64,000 bases of DNA from Bathynomus jamesi. Its lineage: Eukaryota > Arthropoda > Malacostraca > Isopoda > Cirolanidae. The stretch spans positions 472,001 to 536,000 of the forward strand of contig JAJOZX010002361.1 in assembly GCA_023014485.1 (NCBI GenBank). Reading direction: 5' to 3'. Of the stretch, positions 50,423 to 61,942 are shown in pieces; position 1 is the first letter of the stretch, and every line of letters starts with the position of its first letter. The translations under genes and the position numbers were made by a program. The notes under the pieces were generated by a model. It searched no databases, was not told the DNA's origin, and saw only the letters and a program-made list of their open reading frames with translations.

Positions 50423-51203
50423 TAGTGGTGTATTAAGAATTTTTGGGCCCTGGGACCAAAATATTCTTGGACCCCTCAACAAGACAAATCTTCGAGTTGT
50501 AAATTAATAAAACAATTTCTAAATAAAACCATTTATTTCTAAATCAAATAATGCAAGTGTTACATATATATACCAAGCTGCTACAATTACACCAAACCAA
50601 TTACACGACTACCAGTCCACTACTAATCTACAAAAGTTGATCACAAAATTATCCACCACCAGGCTACAAAAGTTTTTTGCGCGACTTCATATCACTAAAT
50701 TTTCCAATCACAAGCTCCTTTTGTATTTAAATTCTGCAAAATATCGTTTTCTATGCATAACAATGACAGCCTTTGCAATTTATTTTGGGTTAGCATTTGA
50801 CATTTAACATTTTTAATCATGCTCAAATGAGAAAAAGAACGCTCCGCAGTTGCATTTGACATCATCAAACACAAATAAATGCGATAAGCAATGAAAGCAT
50901 TTGGGAAAACAGTCCTCAATTTGTGAATTTCCTGTAGTACTTCTAATGGGCGAGTGTCAGCTAAAGCGTTTTGTTTGACAAACGGTACAAAATGCTGAAA
51001 CTCAAATGGGAAGCTGTCCTCAAAATCATTTGGGTAATGGACTAGCCAGATTTTTTGTTGCTTTTGATGATTCCTCTGAAGTTAGTTGAGAGATATTGTT
51101 GAGCATTCCAAATTTATCATTGATATCATTATAAACATCAGCCCCTAAAAAGGCTGGGCCATGGGGCCTGGCCCCCCCCTGGCCCCCCCTTAATACGCCA
51201 CTG
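50423..51203 (-). mobile_element. Internally deleted hAT with perfect 8-bp duplication
   Basis: Ends TAGTGGTGTATTAAG (50423) and CTTAATACGCCACTG (51203); CATTTGAC occurs directly on both sides (50415-50422 and 51204-51211). The minus strand keeps only the transposase C-terminal region. Confidence 0.85.
50695..50919 (-). pseudogene. hAT transposase dimerisation (hATC) domain remnant
   Basis: SNATAERSFSHLSMIKNVKC, LTQNKLQRLSLLCIENDILQ: the hATC signature with the conserved Glu (AERSFS). It continues upstream (VLQEIHKLRTVFPN). The catalytic N-terminal two thirds are absent. Confidence 0.85.
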
Positions 51204-51211
51204 CATTTGAC

Positions 51212-51613
51212 TACTGCTCTTAAGTGTAGGACTACCATCCTGCAACTACATCACTACTGGTAAAGAAGATACTAGAAAGAATTATGAATATTACTCAAGA
51301 GCATCTGGAAAGTTTTAATCTTATTTAAAGTTATCCAACATGAAATTACATCAGGAAGGTTTTGTTTGTCAAATCTCTTAAGCCGCATTCACATTGACCC
51401 TAACTTGTTATTTACATGTTGGCTTAGCACGTTAGCTAATATTGTTATCTAACATGAAGTTAGTGTGCACCATTTACACTGGAACACATGTTATGGAACA
51501 CACGTCACAAAGCCACCAACATTTGTCTGCTAACTGACCAGTGGACAGCAGGGTTGCCAACCTATGACGAACAAAATTTCGCCAAAAATAGAAAAATGTA
51601 TCGCAAAATTTTT
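51212..51613. other. Unassigned
   Basis: GCCGCATTCACATTGACCCT at 51383 and repeated TAACATG/TTAGC motifs look like a degraded DNA transposon, but I could not pair ends. Confidence 0.35.
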
Positions 51614-51625
51614 CCATATATATAT

Positions 51626-51903
51626 GCGCCTCGGTGGTATAGTAGTTAGAGTCGCTGACTACGAATCCATCGGCCACGGGTTCAAGACCCGGTGACAGCA
51701 GCCGGCGCGCAGCAAAACCCAGCTGTTCATCCTTCCATACAATAAAGAAAGTGGTTGGTAGATAAATGGGTGGCCGAGTGGTTAAGATGCTGGGCTGCTG
51801 GTGGGGCGTGGTTCGGATTCCACGTTAAACTGTAGGTCTAAGGTGGAGTGAAAAGCTTGACCTTTGTCAGAATGAACAATTCGGGCGGAAGCTAACCAAA
51901 GGT

Positions 51904-51904
<1 letters not shown>
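51626..51904 (+). mobile_element. Two-tRNA composite SINE, copy 2
   Basis: Head 1: GCGCCTCGGTGGTATAGTAG with box A TGGTATAGTAGTTAG and box B GGTTCAAGACC. Linker with CAGCTGTTCATCCTTCCATA. Head 2: GGTGGCCGAGTGGTTAAGAT (box A) and GGTTCGGATTCCAC (box B), close to tRNA-Leu/Ser style heads. Tail GTTAAACTGTAGGTCTAAGG, ending TTCGGGCGG. Both pairs of RNA polymerase III promoter boxes are intact here. Same order as 8231-8518, on the other strand. Flanked by (TA)n on both sides. A tRNA gene is ruled out by the fused tail and the second head. Confidence 0.85.
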
Positions 51905-51961
<57 letters not shown>

Positions 51962-51962
51962 A
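51905..51962. repeat. (TA)n(CA)n(TA)n microsatellite
   Basis: Compound tract directly after the composite SINE. Confidence 0.95.
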
Positions 51963-52160
51963 ATAATGTAAAATGACACACTGTCGCGACAAAGTATGAA
52001 GAAGGAAACCACTCTTCAGAAGACTTAATTTTTATTTCTTTAACACCAATACAGTTTCGGCTCCTCGCGAGCTTTTCTCAATTGGTAATGATCGCATAAA
52101 CAGAGAATAGAATTTGTATACACTTAGACGTTAATTATCAGGGATTAGCTGACTGAACCT
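51963..52160 (-). mobile_element. Possible PLE terminal repeat (family 5)
   Basis: On the minus strand, ATTGAGAAAAGCTCGCGAGG followed by AGCCGAAACTGTATTGG and TTAAGTCTTCTGAAGAGTGG has the stem-then-GAAAC order of PLE terminal repeats, but lacks a CUGANGA core. Weak call. Confidence 0.35.
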
Positions 52161-52659
52161 TTCCATCCTCTTACCAGGGGGATAGTTAAGTGACCCTTCC
52201 GACCCAGCTTTGACCTGATGGATGTATGGATGGATGTAGAAGAAAGAGTTGAAAGACACGCAAATTTAAGTATTAAATCCATTGTAGCGATTGTAATGTA
52301 ATGTAAAATTAGATTAAAGGAATAAATATTAATATATTCTTAAATTCTTGTACAGCCTTTATTGGTTCACCTCTCATTTTGAAGCTAATATCATCTGACT
52401 AATTAAAGCTTTTAGGATGGCACTGCATAACTGTAACATGTCAAAATAGGTGCGGTGTATAATGAAGTGGATCTGGTGAATTTTAGCATGAATTCTGGTG
52501 TATGGCAAAACGGATTTGGAGCATGACACAAAGTAAACAAAAAATTTTCTTCATTCTACCATGAGATTGAGTGTTGAGTCGCTAAGTTGGAAATGCTGTT
52601 TGGGCACATCATAAGGTAGAATCAGGGGAGGCACTGAACAGCTTGTCGCTTTGCCAGTA
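52161..52659. other. Unassigned
   Basis: Nothing recognised. Confidence 0.4.
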
Positions 52660-54910
52660 ACTCCAGCTTAAATGGGTGTAGAGGACAGTTGGACAGAAAA
52701 GGAATGAGAAAGTGTCGAAAGTCTGGTGCTGAGTGCTCTTCTTAAAGGAAGAAGCATGCAGTTACAGAGTTCAGAACAGCAGTGTCTGTCATAATAGCGA
52801 TAGTAAAGAGTGATTGAGGCAATATTGCGGCGAAGAGAGAGGGATTGAAGACAGTGAGTAAGAGGCGGGGAATGAAGAGCCTTTGAATCCACCCGGTTAA
52901 GTACGGCTGTGTGGGTTGGGCCATCCCATACATGAGAAGCATACTCCATACAGGGGCAGACAAGTTCCCTGTATAGAGACAGCAACTTGGGGTGAAGAAA
53001 CTACGGAGGCGGTACAGCACACCTAACGCCAAGAATGTTAGGAGAAGAGGAAGGATTGAGTTGTGTATTGTTGAAAATAAGGGGATAGTCGTGTGGAAGA
53101 TTGTGACGAAAGAACTAAGTTTTTGAGGCATTGAAAGCCATAAGGTTTTCTGTGCCCCAATCAGAGATAGCCTTCCTACGCGAATCATGGAGTGACTGTT
53201 GAGAGGGATGCTTTGGGAAGTGGGTGGAGAGGTGAAGAGTGGAATCATCGGCATAGGAGTGAATAAGAGAGGAAGTAGGAATTAAAAGATCATTAATAAA
53301 TGAAAGGAAAAGAGTGGGTGACAGGACAGAACCCTGAGGAACACCACTGTTGATAGCTTTAGGAGTTGAACAGGGGTCATCTACAACTACAGCTATAGAT
53401 CGGCCAGAAAGGAAATTAGAGATGAAGGCACATATAGAAGGATAAAAACCGAAGGAGAGCACTTTGGAAATTAAAGATTTATGCCAGACTCTACCAAAAG
53501 CTTTTGATATGTCTAGACTCTACCGCAAAAGCAAAGGTTTCACCGAAATTCCGAAAGGAGGATGACCAAGTGTCAGAGAGATATGTAAGATCAACAGTAG
53601 AGCGTCCCTCACAGAACCCATACTGACGATCTGAAAGAAGATTGTGAGTAGCGAAGTGTTTAAGAACCTTCCTATTAAGAATAGATTAAAAAACTTTAGA
53701 AAGCAAGAAATCAAAGCAGTTGGACGAAAGTTGGAGAGTTGAGAACGGTCACCCTGCAATTGAGCCGCCCAGAATGAAAAAAGAAGAGGGAAAGAAGATG
53801 AAGAGGTAAAGTTGTTGGAGAGGTCTTTGGCAATGAGCGATAAGAATTAGAATTGGATAGGTTTTCACATTTTTGTCTGATGATGGAATTTTTGTCGGGT
53901 CGAAGAACAGTTTTTGCACGATTCTGAGCATAAATATAAAGTAAGTGAGAGTCAGAAGTTGGATGGTGACGGTACCTTCTGAAAGCCATCCCCCTGTTGA
54001 GGATAGCATTAGAACAAGCAAAGTTAGACCTAGTTATCTTTTTAATTAGTCGCAGGAAAAACATATGGAATGTACGCACACGTCCATGCCCGTAAGAATC
54101 ACCTCCGTGATGCTTTCACCATACTCGGAGGGGTGCCGGCCACTGAAGCAGTAATCATTCCGTGAGGAATCAACGAAGTATTGCCTAAGGGCCTCGCAAT
54201 CGGCGGCACCAAAGTGCCAAGACTCCTCTTCGGAGGATTCAAAGACCGAACTGGAGCGAAAGGGCAGGAAACAAATATAAGATTGTGGTAGGAGGAGCCC
54301 AACGGAGAAAAAATTTGAGAATAATAAAAAGGATGAGTGGTGAGAAATAAATCCAGAATGTTGTCCTAATTCCAAAGCGATCGAGAATACGAGTTAGGGT
54401 GCTGTACAATCTGTCTAAGGTTATTCAGGGTTGAGAATTTGTTAGCTGGTTCACCAGGGATGTCAGTAAAATGAGAGGAAAGCTAAATGTATATAGTGAT
54501 GAACATTGAAATAACATAAAATGAAGATTTCAGGAAAGGAGGGTGGTATAGAATGTATTCCATATTGAAAGTGATTTAGTCAAATAGTTTTGGATAGTCA
54601 GTTGAAATTGGAGAAAGGTAGACAGGTAGAGGTATTTAAGTTGAAATTGGCACGTAAGTCGTAGCCAGAAGGTATAGAATTCAGGAATACGAGAGCAAGT
54701 TAGGTCGTTGTGTACATCTACGCAGCATCCCCCTTTGGAATGAAAATGAGTGCAGAGAAAGTAGGAGGGTAAAATGGGTTGCTGTTAGTCGTTTCAGACA
54801 CCCGAGTTTCAATGAGGAGGAGGTTTAGAGGAGAGGTGGTGTTCAACGATTGAAAATTTGAGGGAAGGCCACAAATGTTGCAGAAGTTTATGAAAAGTGA
54901 ATCAGGCAGT
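52660..54910 (-). mobile_element. LINE A copy 6: most complete copy, endonuclease to RT
   Basis: Minus strand from about 54910: INFCNICGLPSNFQS-like start, GCCVDVHNDLTCSRIP, then CYFNVHH in place of GDFNVHH, IPGEPANKFSTLNN, LGSSYHNLIFVSCPFAP (SDHN changed to SYHN), RNRAKTVLRPDKNSI, then RT: SNFRPTALISCFLKFF, FYPSICAFISNFLSGRSIAVVV, NSGVPQGSVLSPTLFLSFIND (motif B), SYADDSTLHLSTHF (motif C, YADD) and YRELVCPCMEYASHVWDGPT. Several frameshifts and an internal deletion near 53520-53760. Truncated before its 3' end. Confidence 0.85.
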
Positions 54911-55542
54911 GGTCCAGGACACCTCGAATAGTTAGTAGCAGAATCAGCAGAATCAGAAGTGGGAATATTTATGGTCCCATCCCCAGAGGACTCCGAGACT
55001 TAAAAACCGATGCCCTTTTTTTACTTTTTTAATTTTGAAAAGATTGTGTAAATGTGTAAATGTGTAAATTGTGTTAATGTGTGGTTAGAAATAGAGAGAG
55101 AAGTGTGTCTTTGAGAGCATGCCGAACTGCTCACAGGGTAGATGAGACACGGCAAAAGATCAGCTGAGGAGGAAAATAAAAGGAGAAACGGGAGTTCCAA
55201 CACTCCCTGGCTCCTACCTATCGTCCTTCCGGGGATTACTTTTCTAGTTGATTGATGTCTGTAATTTCTTCCTTAATTGAGAGCCAAAGGTTTCATTCCC
55301 ACGTTTTTAAAATAAAACCGGAGACCAGAGGAAAGCCGGAGAGTTGGCAACTCTACTCTAACTCGGCTTTCAGCCACCAAAAATTTTTCAGTGTATTTAT
55401 AACAGCCATGCACATTATGAAGAAATTCACGTAACTCCTGCGCATGGATGGCTCTTCTCTCAACAAAATTCATAATTAATTTAAATTCCAGCCCTTCATA
55501 ATTTACAAAACTTATTTATGACGTACACAATACATTGCACTT
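54911..55542. other. Unassigned
   Basis: May include LINE A 5' sequence up to about 55020. Nothing else recognised. Confidence 0.4.
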
Positions 55543-55860
55543 ATATATATATATATATATTAGCGTGTGTTTATGGTATATGGTGAAAAATGCGAAATGA
55601 AAATGCAAGGGAGCGGAACGCTTTATTTTGTGAGGATACATGAGAAAACAGAACAGGCAAAATTTCTTTGTAATCCAACAACATTTAGAGGTTGCCCACA
55701 GCTGATAGGTATTTTCAATTTATAGGGCAATGGAAATTTTAATTCTCAGTTTAAATGATAAATTGCATCTCCAATATACATCTCCAATAAGTATTCAGAA
55801 CAAATATATCGTGTGAGTATATTCACTAAATTCATAATTAACGATTAAAGTACATGACAC
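55543..55860. other. (TA)n then unassigned sequence before the orphan pseudogene
   Basis: TA tract 55543-55560; the rest is probably 3' flank of the minus-strand gene at 55876. Confidence 0.4.
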
Positions 55861-55875
55861 CTCGAGTGGTGGCGT

Positions 55876-58113
55876 TCATTTTTTCATCAAAGTGGCTTTG
55901 GAGGCTGTCGGCAAGACTTTACGATGTTCTTCGACGATTTGAATCATGAACTGCATCTGCTCTTCGTTCCGAGTCCTTCCAGCCTTCGTGAATTCTTGAA
56001 TCAATGCTATGCCTCGCTCTGCTGCATCATTCACTACATTTAAGGAATCCCCCCCTGATCTTTGCTGAACCAAAGCTGGTGTTGTTTTCCCAGTTTGATG
56101 GATCCTCTTGCAGGAAATCGACTGGAAGATCTAGAAGGGTGAACAGATTGTACGTATTTGGAAGAGAAAAAGTCTGCCAGGGTCTTTCCTCTTGGATCTG
56201 GAATCCAGACTCGTCGGGGGGGTTTCTGACCCTTCAACGGAATTCATATTCTCTACCATTTTCCGCTTCTCATCATCATCGACTGCAGGATCGAATAGTG
56301 CAAGGCCCACGTTTACCTCATTGAGGTACCAGAGATGCCGATTAAAACTCTTGTACCCAGCGGCGTTGGTGGTTTGCAACTTTTGAAGGAGGGCTAAGTC
56401 GCTTCGTGGAGCGCTTGCTGCTTCTCTTGCTGAAAACCACGGAAGGACGTAATCTTGAGCAACGAAGAGACAGAAGTCCCGCAACCCAGAAATCAGGCGG
56501 TCACTGCTACTTGCTCCACGAGATGTTGAAGGACATTGGTTCATGTGCATCGTGAACTGGTATCTGAACATCCAAATCTTGAAAGAGTAAATTCCACGCG
56601 CCATCCACCGTGCTCGGTGCAAAACCCCTGGAGCCATGAACACAGGACTCCGACGTCCGTGAGGTACTCCTCCCAAGAAAATGACTACAAGTTCAAGAAG
56701 CTCTTTGTAGTCATCTCTGGGATGCTTCACTTTCAGAAGGTCATTTGCTTCATGAATCATCTTCTCGGCCCAGGGACTGATCACTGCAGCCGTGTCCTCT
56801 TCGTCCGCGGCAGTGGAGTATTCATTCAATTTCAGTTGCGGCCAAACATTACGGAAGCTCTGGAAAATCGTAATCTCAGGTCCTTTGGAAAGGTCTCCAA
56901 CAAGGAAAGAAAATACTGCTTCAAGCAGCAGTTCCAGCACGTGATGTCGACACGCAAAGTAAATCATTTCACGCCCGAGAGCCTGCTCTACTCGCACACA
57001 CACTCCTCCATGGATGCCGGTGTTGGTGGCTGTCGTGTCAAAGCAAAGAGCTTTGATCTTCTGGCCAAGATCCCAGTTTTCGATGGTTTCGATGATGACG
57101 ATTGCTGTCCTTTCTGCCTTGGAGTCTGGGAGTTTGGGGATGGCTAGAATCTTGCTCATCCCATCCCCGGTAACTAAGATGGCTAAACGGTCGATTTTGT
57201 CTCTTCCCATTAAGTCTGCCATAAGTTTTCCATCCCAGTGAAGAACAAGAGGGCATTCAGGCTTGTAGGAATCTCTCACCTCTGCTTCGTGGGCTGATCT
57301 GTACCTGGATCTGCTGGCCCGAATAGCACTTGAACTGAGGCACATCTCACTTATGTCCTGACCCATTTGCATGCCAAAGGGGATGAGAACACGAGCAGCT
57401 GCCCTGTCGCTCATCCGCGTGCGGTCCAATGCCGCAGCGACCTCCGAACTGATTGCCGTCGTCCCACGGCGATGTTTTGGAGCCGACGATGTAACTGGCT
57501 TTCTTTCGGGACTTGTTTCCTCACTTGATGACGCTGACGATGAGGTTTCCATAACAACGGTAGCAGAGATTTCTTCCATTTCCTGCACATGCCTGTCTTT
57601 CCGCTTCAATTCCTGAGCAGTTCTTTCTTGGGCCCTTGCGACTTTTTTGGCAATCTTCTTGTCGACATTTCCAATCCTTCCTCTCCGACCCTCCTCCCTT
57701 TGAGCAAGCAGGAAGTCCTTGTCCTCCTGAATTTTGATAAGATTTAGGGCATTTTGGTGACCAATGTCGAAAAGGTTGTTCAAGCTTGACCTGAACGCAG
57801 CCTGGTTGTCCAAATTGGTCTTCGTTTTCCGCGAAATTCTCTTTTACAAACCCTGCCATTCGTCATGCAATTTCCGGACGTGCTTCTTGACGTCGTGCGG
57901 ATGTTTCGTCGGTAAACCTTCTGTCACCCAGATTTCAATGATGGCTTGTGTTGTCGAGGACACACTCTCAGCTAAGGATTTCTTCTCTTCATTGTGGAGA
58001 TGGAAAAGGTACTTCAATACATCACCTCTTGAAGGTAATTGCCTACCGGCAATAGTAGGACTTGATGACCCCACAAGCCAGATTGATTTCTTCGATCTTG
58101 TACATGCCGCCAT
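55876..58113 (-). pseudogene. Broken member of an orphan transposase-like family (CFDTT/CRHH/VNDxAERG)
   Basis: Minus strand, ATG at 58113. The first 89 codons (MAACTRSKKSIWLVG..., LHDEWQGL) end at a TAA (57844-57846), but the same frame continues (KRISRKTKTNLDNQAAF) for 560 codons to 56131, so this is one nonsense change. After residue LFLFQIRT the frame changes at least twice within 56040-56210; TLLDLPVDFLQEDPSNWENN, then LNVVNDAAERGIALIQEF and EEQMQFMIQIVEEHRK (to 55876) complete the protein, about 740 residues in all. Motifs PLVLHWDGKL, LCFDTTATNTG and FACRHHVLELLL resemble the first Asp, second Asp and C..H regions of hAT-type RNase-H-fold transposases. I know this as a family of uncharacterised multi-copy invertebrate proteins; its link to hAT is inference. 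No terminal repeats found. Confidence 0.7.
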
Positions 58114-58149
58114 CGTTCACCAGTTATCTGTGAATAAGACAAAACAGTG

Positions 58150-59000
58150 AAATTGGTAAGTTAATTTAACCCATTCATGGATAAAGTACCTCAGGAAAAT
58201 GTGTAGAAATAAGCCACCCTCTTTGTAACCGTAATCTGTGTTCAAACAATGATTGGCTGATAACCCATGAACACAATATGTATTAAAATTATAATAATTT
58301 TGCGAAATCATGCATACATAACCATTTACAGTATATCCAATCCATATATAAATTTAAAATAATCTACGGTACACTACACTATTTCACTCAGACGATGCGA
58401 AAAAAGATGATTGCAATACGCTGAAGCAGAGAGCGTCCAAAATTTTATACGCATAAAAATTAAACCTTATAACTATTTTTGGAAACAAAAATATTGCCGG
58501 TAAAACAAGTCATTATACTTACAAACAATTCATAATACCATCCATTACAGTGCTAAGTAAAAAAAACGTTTGAAATATATGAATTATTTAAATAACACCT
58601 ACCGTTATGAGAACTGTGATGCTTCTTGGCCACCATTACGTAAATGCATGAAAGACGTGAGTAATTAAGAGAAAACGATTTAGAATTAAAGAAAATTCAT
58701 TTGTTGGTATACTGAAGTAAAGAAATATGGATTATCAGAACGCAATTGACAAATGCAATTTCTAATTTTGGGGACGCTGTGTATCAATGGGTTAATAAAC
58801 ACTAGAAGTGACTTAAAAAGGGCGCATAAATAAATGAGCATATGGGTAAAACTTTGGGGTCTTTGGGCAACCTCTAAATATTTGATGATTTTCCAAAAAA
58901 ATCATGTGCTTTATTTGCTCCCGGAACCTCATCATTTGCGGGGTTCCGTGGCCCGAAATTCACACTTTCAGTTTTTAAAAGCACCCTAATTATACTGTGT
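58150..59000. other. Unassigned 0.85-kb stretch
   Basis: No gene, no element ends. Ends at the ATATATAT duplication of the next hAT. Confidence 0.5.
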
Positions 59001-59290
59001 ATATATATCAGTGGCGACTCGTGACATTTTTGTTCAGGCATGCAATGTTATGGAATGGAAGAAAAACATCCGCCTAACCCTCTTGCCCAAACTTTGCATA
59101 TTGTTTACATAGAACTTAGCAAGTTAAAGGTGTTTTACAAACTTTTGGGGACCTCTTTGAAGGAAAGTTCATTTAATGTTAGGCTTAAATATGCGAACAA
59201 AAAATTAGACATATTTATATATAGTAGTTACCGAATTGATCTAAAGAAAAAGATACAAATTTAAAATTTACCTTAAATAATTGTGAAGCA

Positions 59291-61426
59291 TTATTTGAAT
59301 TGAAATTCTGCTCTCCTAGTTTTCCTGCAAAATTCTTCGATGACCAAATTGTAAAAGTACTCTCGATTCTCCATAAGCTTCTTGAGGAAATTTTTTTCAA
59401 TTGAAATTAAGGCAAGATTAGATAGCCTTTCTTCACTCTGGGAACTCCGTAAATAACTTTTAATTCTTTTAAGCGCAGAAAATGATCGCTCAACACTTGC
59501 TGTCGATATTGGTATAGTTAGAATCAAATTCGTCAATTTATATATTTCCTTAAGACCTTTGTGCATTTCGCTTTCCAGTAGATATTTTAGGAGCTCAGCA
59601 ACATTCTTTTTGGCAAAAGATTTGTGCGAATATAACACACACAATTCAGAACGGAGACGAGGAAACTCAAAAAATGAATTGTAGCTTCTTTTCAAAGATT
59701 CAAAAGCTCTCTCTGGGAAAGTAACATCATAGAACTCAAATTTTTTGCAATCTAAAAGCTCAATGAATTCCAATTTTTCCATTGAACTGAAACGCTCTTT
59801 CATTTGAAGAAGTATATTATCGAATATTTCATGAAATAGTTGACTATACTTCTCTTGTGGAGAAAGACTCTGTTTCCTTTTACATGCAGGTTCACCACAT
59901 CTTTCTGTTATCAAGTCCCACATATCTGCAAATTTTGTATCCCTTATTTGTTTGATTTTTTTCATAGTGCTTTCAACGGTGATTGAGCTATACACAATAT
60001 CCATAGATTTTGTTTGCAGCACATTAAATAGATATTCAGTAAAAGGAAAAATTGAAGAAAATACTTCTAATAAAAAATTAAAATCGAAAGTATCGATACC
60101 AGCAAGCAATCCGCGTGCACTATTTTTTGTTTTTTCATCAAATTTCTTTGGGTTTTCAAGAATGCTTTTTAAAAGATCTATTATATCTTCTTTATTTTCC
60201 TTAACTCTTTCAACTAGACGAGATGAATAGTTCCACCGCGTTGGAGCCAGTTTAGGGAAACGCTTTCCAACAACTTTGTCAAGCATTGAAGTTCGCTTAG
60301 TTGAACTGCTGAAAAATGATGACAAACTTCCTAATACTGAAAAAAAATTATTACATTCGGAAATTTCAGTGACAGCTTGGGATAAAACAAGGTTAAGTTT
60401 ATGGGCGTAGCAGTGAAGAAAAATAGCCTCTGGTACAGTTTCTTTAATCTTTGTTTGTACTCCATTAAGATCGCTCCCCATAACAGCAGCACCGTCGTAG
60501 GTTTGAGCAACTAATTTTTTCAAACAGCCCAGTTCACCTAGTTGCCTTATAGATAAATCAGAAATCGCTCCTGCACTTCTATCATTGCTGACGTCATTGA
60601 ATTTTATAAATCGTTCACAAATCTCTCCATGTTTATTAACATAACGAACAACAGTAGAGAGTTGAGAAAAACAGCTGACATCAGATGTTTCATCTAATAA
60701 AATCGCCACATACATGCAGTCGATAAGCTCACGTTTTATTCGTTCTAACGTAACTGCACTAATAGATTGAATTATGTCATTCTGAATAGCAGATGATGTT
60801 CCCTTAAAAACAGTCGCAGTTTTTAAATGGTTTTGAAGCTTTTCATCGAATTCTCCCATACAAAATACCAATTCAATATAGTTACCCCTATTGTCAGCGT
60901 TTTCTTCTTCATTGTGACCGCGAAATGCTAATTCTTGCATACCTAAAAAACATGTTATCCTAATCAAACGTTTCAAAATTTCTCGATTCTTATTAACTTC
61001 TTCGTTATGTCTGGAAATGGCAACTGATTTCTGCTTGTCGAGTATTAAATCAATTCTTTCTGACTTTCCAAATGTTTTAAGATCAACAAATGCATTTATG
61101 TGAGCAAGAGATTTTTCATGGCGAGAAATTGCAGTATGTAAATTGTTTAAATCGTCGTATCCACGACTAACAGAATTCCACACAGAGTTATCTCTTGAAA
61201 ATAGGAAACACGACCAACAGTACAATTTGTTATTTGAAATATTTCCACATAACCAGGGAACATCATCATACAGCTTAGGATTAAATTTCCTAGTGAAGCC
61301 TTTATTTTCTTTGCTTAAATTCAAATGTGGAATCGGTCTGCCATTATTCAATATGCGCTTTTTCTCATCAAAAGAGAGTGAGTAAAATCTTCTAGTCTTC
61401 AATTGATTAAACACATCGTCAGTCAT
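59291..61426 (-). CDS. hAT transposase, intact 711-aa ORF (TTF zinc finger, DUF4371, hATC)
   Basis: The first ATG is at 61426; the frame is open three codons further upstream. Domain order (numbers from the open-frame start at 61435): TTF-type zinc-finger-like region about 50-115 (WLCGNISNNKLYCWSCFLFS, HEKSLAHINA), DUF4371-like region about 120-330 with first Asp248 (AILLDETSDVSCFSQ) and second Asp314 (AQTYDGAAVMGSDLNGVQ), C..H motif HCYAHKLNLVL (341-351), RW at 400-401, and the C-terminal hATC dimerisation domain with Glu649 (STASVERSFSALKRIKSYLR). This is the ZMYM1-like hAT type. The enzyme excises and reinserts the element in nuclear DNA with 8-bp duplications. No stop or frameshift is seen and both ends are present, so it may be functional. 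Confidence 0.92.
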   Translation of the reverse strand: MTDDVFNQLKTRRFYSLSFDEKKRILNNGRPIPHLNLSKENKGFTRKFNPKLYDDVPWLCGNISNNKLYCWSCFLFSRDNSVWNSVSRGYDDLNNLHTAISRHEKSLAHINAFVDLKTFGKSERIDLILDKQKSVAISRHNEEVNKNREILKRLIRITCFLGMQELAFRGHNEEENADNRGNYIELVFCMGEFDEKLQNHLKTATVFKGTSSAIQNDIIQSISAVTLERIKRELIDCMYVAILLDETSDVSCFSQLSTVVRYVNKHGEICERFIKFNDVSNDRSAGAISDLSIRQLGELGCLKKLVAQTYDGAAVMGSDLNGVQTKIKETVPEAIFLHCYAHKLNLVLSQAVTEISECNNFFSVLGSLSSFFSSSTKRTSMLDKVVGKRFPKLAPTRWNYSSRLVERVKENKEDIIDLLKSILENPKKFDEKTKNSARGLLAGIDTFDFNFLLEVFSSIFPFTEYLFNVLQTKSMDIVYSSITVESTMKKIKQIRDTKFADMWDLITERCGEPACKRKQSLSPQEKYSQLFHEIFDNILLQMKERFSSMEKLEFIELLDCKKFEFYDVTFPERAFESLKRSYNSFFEFPRLRSELCVLYSHKSFAKKNVAELLKYLLESEMHKGLKEIYKLTNLILTIPISTASVERSFSALKRIKSYLRSSQSEERLSNLALISIEKNFLKKLMENREYFYNLVIEEFCRKTRRAEFQFK

Positions 61427-61778
61427 TATGGGCACTACAATGCTATAATTTATTTAACTGATTATCCAAAATAACTAAAGCACAAAAGGGAACACCGAAC
61501 ACAAGTGTGTGCTTGCGGCTGTGGTACTGGAAAGAAGCCTTGTCAGAATTGCCAGATGTTACTTTTTGGTGAATGCACCTATAAAACTGAATGCATGCCG
61601 TATTATTTTCATTAATTAAAAAAATCAGAACAAAGCTTTTTAATTATTTTTAGTAAAAATATTAAGTAAATTTTCTAAGCATATTTTAAAACATATTGCC
61701 TTTTGAATTTAGCTATAAGGCTCAAAAAAAATATCTTATGGATAGTGAGAAGTCTCCTTAAAAAATTGCCCAAGGCAA

Positions 61779-61942
61779 GGCGGTGTAAACAAAATCATGT
61801 CTTATTTCACTAGACAATTAAGAACATTTTTCTGTACCCAGACTGAATTAGTGAATGCTTTAGCTACAAGTATTTCGATCTGTGTACAGAAAAATGTTCT
61901 TAATTGTCTAATGAAATAAGACATAATTTTGTTTACACCGCC
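61779..61942. repeat. Hairpin with 59-bp arms inside the hAT leader
   Basis: GGCGGTGTAAACAAAATCAT...TTTTTCTGTAC (61779-61837) is inverted at 61884-61942 with one or two mismatches; loop 46 nt. It lies between the terminal repeat and the transposase start. Confidence 0.8.

Noticed and set aside
51626..51700. Functional tRNA gene
   Set aside because: Box A and box B are good, but the acceptor ends do not pair as a tRNA and it is fused to a linker, a second head and a tail.
56536..57147. 203-aa plus-strand ORF
   Set aside because: Antisense shadow of the orphan transposase-like pseudogene.
57795..57848. A 50-nt intron in the orphan pseudogene
   Set aside because: GT..AG borders can be drawn around the TAA, but the bridging codons KRISRKTKTN read like the family's own basic linker, so a nonsense change is simpler.
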